This document shows, piece after piece, positions 59,273 to 64,000 of a stretch of 64,000 nt of DNA. The stretch comes from Microthrixaceae bacterium. GTDB taxonomy: Bacteria > Actinomycetota > Acidimicrobiia > Acidimicrobiales > Microtrichaceae. Made by a program: the position numbers and the translations under genes. The DNA is taken from positions 18,938 through 82,937 of the forward strand of contig JAMLGJ010000015.1 of assembly GCA_023958095.1 (NCBI GenBank). Direction: 5' to 3'. The notes below the pieces were generated by a model. That model did not search any database and was not told the origin of the DNA. It saw only the letters and a list, made by a program, of their open reading frames with translations. Numbering within the stretch: the first letter of the stretch is position 1; the number at the start of each line of letters is the position of its first letter.

Positions 59273-59400
59273 GACCCCCCGATCGTGTGCGTGGCGTTCA
59301 TCCTCGCAGCTGTCGGCGCGCTCTGCTCGCGAAGTCCGGATGCGGGGCCTGCGTGGCGACGCCTCCCACGGCGGTCACCTCGAACGCCAAGCGGGTTACT

Positions 59401-59415
59401 TAGGATGGCCGGATG
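59401..59415 (+). promoter_or_regulatory. Leaderless promoter: TAGGAT, 6 bases before ATG of the ClC gene
   Basis: TAGGAT at 59401-59406 and ATG at 59413 without a ribosome-binding site. Confidence 0.5.
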
Positions 59416-60627
59416 GCCGAATCCCCCAGCAGCCGACCGGTCAGCGCGGTCGCGTTGTTCCTGACCGCCGCTGCCGGTGGAGCAGTTGCAGGGGTTGTCG
59501 GAGGGGTGTTCATCTGGGCGGTCAGGTCCCTCATCGACCTCCTCTGGCACGACCTACCCGAACAGATCGGGATCGAGGCCTACTCCTCGTGGTGGATCTT
59601 CGCGGTCCCTGCCGTGGGTGGTCTCCTGGTCGGACTCGGTCAACGGTTCCTGGGCAACTATCCCGAGCCCATAGACCAGGTCGTCGCGAAATGGCGCACC
59701 GGCGGGCGTGTGGAGCCCTCCACGATCCCCGCCACGGGGATCAACTCCCTGAGCGCGCTCGCGACCGGCGGACCCGTGGGGTTCGAGGCCGCACTGACCG
59801 GGTTGCTCGGGGGAATCGCCGCCTGGATCGGGGAGCGAATCCGCGGAGCACGCGAGGTGGTCCGCCAGGCGTGGGGAGCGGAGCGCATCGACTCGTTGCC
59901 CAGGACCATCGCCGACCTGCCCTACTGGCTCGCAGCGGTGGCGGGTCTCGTCGCCTACAAGGCCCTTCCGTTCGGCCAGATCGACATGGGCTTCCGTTTC
60001 GGCGACATCCCGGACGCCGCCAACACGAAGTACCTGCTGTGGATCTTCGTGTTCGCAGCGCTCCTGGTGCTGCCGCTGGCGTGGGCGACCAAGGTCGTCG
60101 GGTGGGCCGAGACACGGACCTGGTACAGGCCTTACCCGGAGGTGGCGGCCATCGCCGGAGCGGTGGTGTTCTCCACCATGGCGCTGGGACACGAGTACGT
60201 GCTGTTCTCCGGCCAGCAGGTCTACCAGAAGCTCCCGGAGCTCTCCGAGGGCTGGCTCGTGTACCTGTCACTCGCCAAATGGGCGGCACTGGTGGTGGCG
60301 TTGCTGGCCGGTTGGCGGGGCGGACCGATCTTCCCGACCATCACCTCCGCCTCAGCGGCCGCAGTGCTGTTCGCCACCCTGGTGGACGTGCCCGCGGACC
60401 TGCTGATGGTCGCAGCGGTGGCATCGGTGAGCGTGGTGTTCCTCAAGGGCAAGGTGGCCGTGGGGTTCGTGCTCAGCCTGTACGTGGTTCCCCTGTCGAA
60501 CGCGGGGCTGATCCTCGTGGGCTGCATCGGCGCCGCGCTCGCCTTCGGCGTGCTCGGCGCCCAGGGCTGGATCCCGGCAGTGGAGGACCGCTCAGCTGGC
60601 GGAGATGAGCAGTTCGAGGGAGCGTAG
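59413..60627 (+). CDS. ClC-family chloride channel/antiporter
   Basis: A 404-residue polytopic protein of the voltage-gated chloride channel family. The GREGP region reads [11 protein letters not shown], which keeps the Glu of the gating position but not the following GP, and [14 protein letters not shown] replaces GxFxP. The family is clear, but these changes mark a divergent branch whose anion choice is uncertain. Its last 36 bases overlap the end of the convergent luciferase-like gene. Confidence 0.88.
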   Translation: MAESPSSRPVSAVALFLTAAAGGAVAGVVGGVFIWAVRSLIDLLWHDLPEQIGIEAYSSWWIFAVPAVGGLLVGLGQRFLGNYPEPIDQVVAKWRTGGRVEPSTIPATGINSLSALATGGPVGFEAALTGLLGGIAAWIGERIRGAREVVRQAWGAERIDSLPRTIADLPYWLAAVAGLVAYKALPFGQIDMGFRFGDIPDAANTKYLLWIFVFAALLVLPLAWATKVVGWAETRTWYRPYPEVAAIAGAVVFSTMALGHEYVLFSGQQVYQKLPELSEGWLVYLSLAKWAALVVALLAGWRGGPIFPTITSASAAAVLFATLVDVPADLLMVAAVASVSVVFLKGKVAVGFVLSLYVVPLSNAGLILVGCIGAALAFGVLGAQGWIPAVEDRSAGGDEQFEGA

Positions 60628-61626
60628 GCGCCCTTCCACGCGCCTGGACGCGGGCACGACCATCACCTCGTCGGCCCCCGAGTGCTCCCGGAACCGTTGC
60701 AGGTAGGCGTTCACCTGCAACGGGTCGCCGGCACCGGTGTACTGCATCATCGAGGCGACCTGTCGGCCCGCCCGGGATTCCACCAGCGCGTCGAGTTCCT
60801 CTTCTGAGAAGCGGCGGCCCCGACCCAGGAACGTCGCCACGCGCGAACGGGTCACCGCGCGGAGCTCCTCCTCGGCCTCCTCGGCGGTCGGCTCCACCAC
60901 GATGTTGGCGGCCGCGATCACATACGGTTCCCCGAGCTGTCCGGAGGGACGGAACTCCCGCCGGTACAGCTGCACCGCCTCGGTGAGTGCCTGCGGGGCG
61001 AAATGCGACGCGAACCCGTAGGGGAGCCCCAGCCGGGCGGCCAGGGAGGCTCCGAACAGCGAGGACCCGAGTATGTACAACGGCACGCGTGTGCCGGCCC
61101 CGGGAGTCGCCCTGATGCCCCCGACGGCGCCGTCACCGGCCAGGTACGCCTGCAGCTCCAGTACGTCCTCCGGGAAGTGCTCGGCCGCGGCCGGGTCACG
61201 ACGCAGTGCTGCGAGTGTGACCTGGTCGGTGCCCGGCGCCCGGCCCAGGCCGAGGTCGATGCGCCCCGGGTGCAGTTCGGCGAGCGTGCCGAACTGCTCG
61301 GCAACGGTGAGCGGCGAGTGGTTCGGCAGCATGATCCCGCCGGATCCGAGGCGGATGGTCGAGGTGCGGGCCGCGACGTGGGCGATGAGCACGCTCGTGG
61401 CGGCAGACGCGATGGACGACATGTTGTGGTGCTCCGCGTACCAGACACGTCGGTAGCCGAGTCGTTCGGCCAACCGGGCCATCTCCTCGCTGCCCCGCAG
61501 CGCCTCGCCCACGGTGCTGCCGCCACCGACCACGGCGAGGTCGAGAACGGACAGCGTGAGGTCGTCGGTGCCGTTGGCTGCTGGGTAGGTGGATTCGGCG
61601 GCGGGTGTCGAGGGGTCGGGCTGCAC
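60592..61626 (-). CDS. LLM-class flavin-dependent oxidoreductase (MsnO8-like)
   Basis: A 344-residue luciferase-like monooxygenase-fold protein. [40 protein letters not shown] and [15 protein letters not shown] match the MsnO8 family that is often FMN-dependent. GTG start. The 3' end overlaps the ClC gene. It is divergent from the receiver gene. Confidence 0.93.
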   Translation of the reverse strand: MQPDPSTPAAESTYPAANGTDDLTLSVLDLAVVGGGSTVGEALRGSEEMARLAERLGYRRVWYAEHHNMSSIASAATSVLIAHVAARTSTIRLGSGGIMLPNHSPLTVAEQFGTLAELHPGRIDLGLGRAPGTDQVTLAALRRDPAAAEHFPEDVLELQAYLAGDGAVGGIRATPGAGTRVPLYILGSSLFGASLAARLGLPYGFASHFAPQALTEAVQLYRREFRPSGQLGEPYVIAAANIVVEPTAEEAEEELRAVTRSRVATFLGRGRRFSEEELDALVESRAGRQVASMMQYTGAGDPLQVNAYLQRFREHSGADEVMVVPASRRVEGRLRSLELLISAS

Positions 61627-61783
61627 GTTCGGGCAAACAGGTCTGCACCGGCTGGTATTTCATCGAACGCCTACTCGCTCGTCGTGGCAGTCGCTACTGT
61701 TTGGGTGTGGTTCCGGCCACGGGCGAGTCGAACGGTCCGGCTGGCTCGGGTGTTCCGAGCGGCCTCGTGGATCGGAGGTGGTC

Positions 61784-62188
61784 GTGAGCGAAGCCGATGC
61801 TGAGGCGGGATCGTCGAAGGGCTCCGAACGGATCCTCGTTGTCGACGACCGCCAGTCGAGTGTGCTCCTGACCCGCCGTCTGCTCGGCAAGGGTGGCTAC
61901 ACCAAGGTCCGTTCGGCGACCGACTCACGTGCTGCCATGGCGCTGGTGCGCAGCTGGCAGCCGGCGCTGGTCCTGTTGGATCTGCACATGCCCCACATGG
62001 GGGGTACGGAGTTCCTCGAGCGCCTCAGGGGCGACGAGCACCTCTCGGGGGTGAAGGTGCTCGTTGTCACCGCGGACGATGACCCCGAGGCTCTGCAGCG
62101 GGCACGGTCCGCCGGAGCGAGTGGTGTCGTGACCAAGCCGGTCGACGCCGCGGAGCTGCTCGAACGGGTGGGCGCCCTGCTGCAGTGA
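61784..62188 (+). CDS. Stand-alone response-regulator receiver (CheY-like)
   Basis: A 134-residue single receiver domain without an output domain. ILVVDDRQSS holds the acidic pocket, LVLLDLHMPHMGG the phosphorylated Asp, VVTADD the Thr, and GVVTKPVD the Lys. GGAGG lies five bases before GTG 61784. It points towards a hybrid histidine kinase and is probably its phosphotransfer partner or a competitor. Confidence 0.93.
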   Translation: MSEADAEAGSSKGSERILVVDDRQSSVLLTRRLLGKGGYTKVRSATDSRAAMALVRSWQPALVLLDLHMPHMGGTEFLERLRGDEHLSGVKVLVVTADDDPEALQRARSAGASGVVTKPVDAAELLERVGALLQ

Positions 62189-62275
62189 GGCGGCAGGGCC
62201 TGCCGGCTGCCCGTCGTAGGAACCACCGACCACCGGGCGGGCCCACCTCATCCGCTCTTCCCCGCCGAGCGGGGT

Positions 62276-63895
62276 TCAGCGCCCGGAGGGGCCGGGCTCG
62301 AGAGCACGGGCCGTGATCCGCAGCAGCCTCCGTACGTCGAGAGGTTTCGTCAGGTAGTCCGCTGCACCGGACCGCGTGAACCGTTCCACCTGCTCGGGGT
62401 TGGCATCCGCGGACAGCACGACGACCGGTATGGGAGCGGTTCGATGGTGCGTCCGCAGGGCGTCGAGGACCTCGGTGCCCTCCGCGTCTGGAAGGTGGAC
62501 GTCCAGGAGGACCAGGTCCGGGAGGTGGCTTCGCGCGAGGGCCAGTCCCTCGGCCGCGGTCCTGGCCTCGAGCACGGTTGTTCCCGGCTGGCCCGACAGC
62601 GCCCGGCGCACGAGTTCTGCATTGGCAGGGTTGTCCTCGATGTGCAGGATCGTGCCCGACACCGCGGTGCGGTCCCCACTCGGCTCGTCGCGGGCGGACT
62701 CGTTCGGTGTCGTGTCACCGTCGGACCGCACCGGCTGGAGGCGGACCTCGGCACGGCAACCGCCGGTCTCGGGAGAGGAGATGCTCAGCTCTGCTCCCAT
62801 CGCGTCACAGAGACGCTTCGACAGTGCCAGACCGAGTCCCGTGCCCTCGATCCCGCGATCGGCGGCGTCGAGTCGCTCGTAGGGGGTGAAGAGCCTGGGT
62901 AGGGACTCCTGGGGGATCCCACAGCCCGTGTCGGTGACCGACACCGTGACCGGGCCCTTGCCGGCATCACACCCGACGGTCACCGAACCCGCTTCCTCGT
63001 TGAACTTGATCGCGTTGGACAACAGGTTCAGCAACACCTGACGCAGCCGTTGCCTGTCGGCGGTCACCGTGCAGCGACCCGCCGGTCGTTCCGAGACGAT
63101 CTCGACTCCCGCCCGCTGGGCGAGGGGTCGTGTGAGCTCGACGCACTCCGGGATGAGTTCGCGCAGATCGACCGGCTCGGTGGATATGGACATCATCCCG
63201 GAGTCGATGCGCGAGATGTCGAGCACGTCGTTGATCAGCTCCAGCAGGTGGGAACCCGCGGTGATGATGTGGCGGACGCTCTCGAGGTTGGCCTCGTCCT
63301 TGAGGTCCATCTCGAGCAGCTGGGCGAATCCGAGGACCGCGTTGAGCGGTGTGCGCAGCTCGTGGCTCATCCTGGAGAGGAACTCGCTCTTGGCGCGGTT
63401 GGCCTCCTCCGCTGTGGTGATGGCCTCCTGCAGCGCCCGATCGGCCTCCACGCGGTCGGTGATGTCCTCGGAGATCCCGAGCAGGAACTGCGGTACGCCG
63501 TCGTCGTCGAGGATCGGGATCTTCTTGGTGTGCAGGATCCGCTCACCGTGAGTCCTCGTGGCGATCGGTTCCTCGGGGACGTCGACCAGCTTCCCCCCTT
63601 CGAGCACCTCCCGGTCCTTGCGCGTGAAGAACTCGGCCTCCTCGGGGGGGAACAGGTCGAAGTCGTTCTTCCCCAGCATCTCCTCGCGCGGGTAGCCGAG
63701 CAGGCGTTCACCGGCGGCGTTGAACCGTACGAAGCGGAGCTCCGACGCGTCCTTGACGAAGACCATGTCGGGGATGTTCTCGAGGATCGACCTCAGAAAG
63801 GCGCGTGAGCGTTCGAGCTCGCCGGTTCCGTCCGACGGTTCGGACTGCGGTTCGGACTGCCGGTCGGAAGAGGAGGGCGGCGCCGGGTCACCCAT
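62276..63895 (-). CDS. Hybrid sensor histidine kinase (PAS-HisKA-HATPase-REC)
   Basis: A 539-residue cytoplasmic kinase without transmembrane segments. A PAS/PAC domain covers residues 28-150, the HisKA box MSHELRTPLN has its His at 178, the ATPase N-box is LLNLLSNAIKFN, the G-boxes DTGCGIPQ and GIEGTGLGLALSKRL, and a receiver domain from about 415 has Asp in LVLLDVHLPDAEG and Lys in YLTKPLD. It probably senses a small ligand or redox cue through PAS. The convergent gene is a lone receiver. TAGCGT six bases before the ATG suggests leaderless transcription. Confidence 0.95.
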   Translation of the reverse strand: MGDPAPPSSSDRQSEPQSEPSDGTGELERSRAFLRSILENIPDMVFVKDASELRFVRFNAAGERLLGYPREEMLGKNDFDLFPPEEAEFFTRKDREVLEGGKLVDVPEEPIATRTHGERILHTKKIPILDDDGVPQFLLGISEDITDRVEADRALQEAITTAEEANRAKSEFLSRMSHELRTPLNAVLGFAQLLEMDLKDEANLESVRHIITAGSHLLELINDVLDISRIDSGMMSISTEPVDLRELIPECVELTRPLAQRAGVEIVSERPAGRCTVTADRQRLRQVLLNLLSNAIKFNEEAGSVTVGCDAGKGPVTVSVTDTGCGIPQESLPRLFTPYERLDAADRGIEGTGLGLALSKRLCDAMGAELSISSPETGGCRAEVRLQPVRSDGDTTPNESARDEPSGDRTAVSGTILHIEDNPANAELVRRALSGQPGTTVLEARTAAEGLALARSHLPDLVLLDVHLPDAEGTEVLDALRTHHRTAPIPVVVLSADANPEQVERFTRSGAADYLTKPLDVRRLLRITARALEPGPSGR

Positions 63896-63907
63896 GGCCA
63901 CACGCTA
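63893..63907 (-). promoter_or_regulatory. Leaderless promoter: TAGCGT, 6 bases before ATG of the hybrid kinase
   Basis: Minus-strand TAGCGT (63907-63902) followed by ATG 63895. Confidence 0.45.
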
Positions 63908-63956
63908 CCGGCGTCGGGTACACCCACCGGGTATGGACACCCCCGCCACCCCTTGG

Positions 63957-63971
63957 CGAACTGATCGTCGT
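63957..63971 (+). repeat. Second copy of the interspersed repeat arm
   Basis: CGAACTGATCGTCGT is identical to 32045-32059. It is cut short by the G-rich end of the window. Confidence 0.75.
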
Positions 63972-64000
63972 GGGGGGGGGCGGGGGGGCGCCCCCCGGCG
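63972..64000. other. Low-complexity G/C end, probable assembly edge
   Basis: Runs of nine and seven G, then C, unlike any other intergenic stretch here. It follows directly on the repeat and is more likely an assembly artefact than biology. Confidence 0.6.

Noticed and set aside
57299..59464. 721-residue plus-strand frame
   Set aside because: Antisense to the D-aminoacylase-like gene; composition typical of a shadow frame.
63972..64000. G-quadruplex or regulatory G-run
   Set aside because: Its position at the very end, right after a repeat, makes an assembly artefact more likely.

Overview
The window is GC-rich, densely coded DNA with many GTG and TTG starts and no intergenic gap above about 230 bases. 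It holds 64 supported protein genes (the first is cut by the window edge), no tRNA, rRNA, CRISPR array, transposase, integrase or phage gene. The gene content points to an Actinomycetota chromosome, and I infer a member of the Acidimicrobiia or a close relative: F420/luciferase-like oxidoreductases, two DDN-type deazaflavin oxidoreductases, a TIGR03084-type protein, cytochromes P450, an MpaB-type oxygenase, class I PPK2, and many crotonase, MaoC and acyl-CoA enzymes. The last bases are a copy of an interspersed repeat followed by a G-rich run, so the right edge looks like a contig end.

Layout. 1-5.2 kb: P450 3' end, ArsR-SulP anion transport pair, a metal-dependent DinB-like protein, a thioesterase and an amidohydrolase. 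5.4-9.3 kb: an ECF sigma factor overlapping a large membrane-anchored propeller-like protein, then a DUF4389 membrane protein. 9.4-13.7 kb: LigB-type dioxygenase, Nudix, a metal/cobalamin-binding-fold protein, YjbR, a SnoaL-like protein and a large conserved unknown. 13.8-19.6 kb: a DUF808-P-type ATPase-PPK2 operon facing a K+ channel. 19.7-25.9 kb: MpaB/TetR, DDN, glucose-6-phosphate dehydrogenase, nitroreductase, a STAS-like protein, ketosteroid-isomerase-like and SRPBCC proteins. 25.9-29.3 kb: bioD-bioF-bioA with a small lipoprotein-like gene in front. 29.5-38.2 kb: HAD phosphatase, acyl-CoA synthetase, a hairpin repeat, an AlkZ-like winged-helix protein, SelO, mesaconyl-CoA hydratase, and a DnaJ-CbpM-thioredoxin operon. 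38.2-49.7 kb: oxidoreductase, 1-Cys peroxiredoxin, lipase, acyl-CoA dehydrogenase, RarD, DDN, enoyl-CoA hydratase, FetAB-type ABC exporter, YceI-MarR, and a cation/Ca2+ exchanger. 49.7-61.6 kb: P450, F420 luciferase-like protein, MaoC hydratase, two tandem FAD oxidoreductases running into an ECF41-type sigma factor, SnoaL and D-aminoacylase-like proteins, a ClC channel and a second luciferase-like protein. 61.7-63.9 kb: a stand-alone receiver converging on a hybrid PAS histidine kinase.

How it works together. The window is mostly chromosomal housekeeping and lipid/acyl-CoA catabolism cut into 1-6-gene operons with ATGA/GTGA overlaps. The strongest regulatory signal is a repeated arrangement in which a TANNNT -10 hexamer lies only 6-10 bases before a start codon with no Shine-Dalgarno sequence, seen at 13 genes, which implies leaderless mRNAs. 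Several perfect palindromes mark probable operators: ArsR, amidohydrolase, TetR, peroxiredoxin, and a three-site MarR motif linking yceI and marR. The most unusual protein is the P-type ATPase at 14.8-17.6 kb: its catalytic core is intact, but every residue that lines up with a SERCA Ca2+ ligand is replaced, and it is co-transcribed with a polyphosphate kinase.
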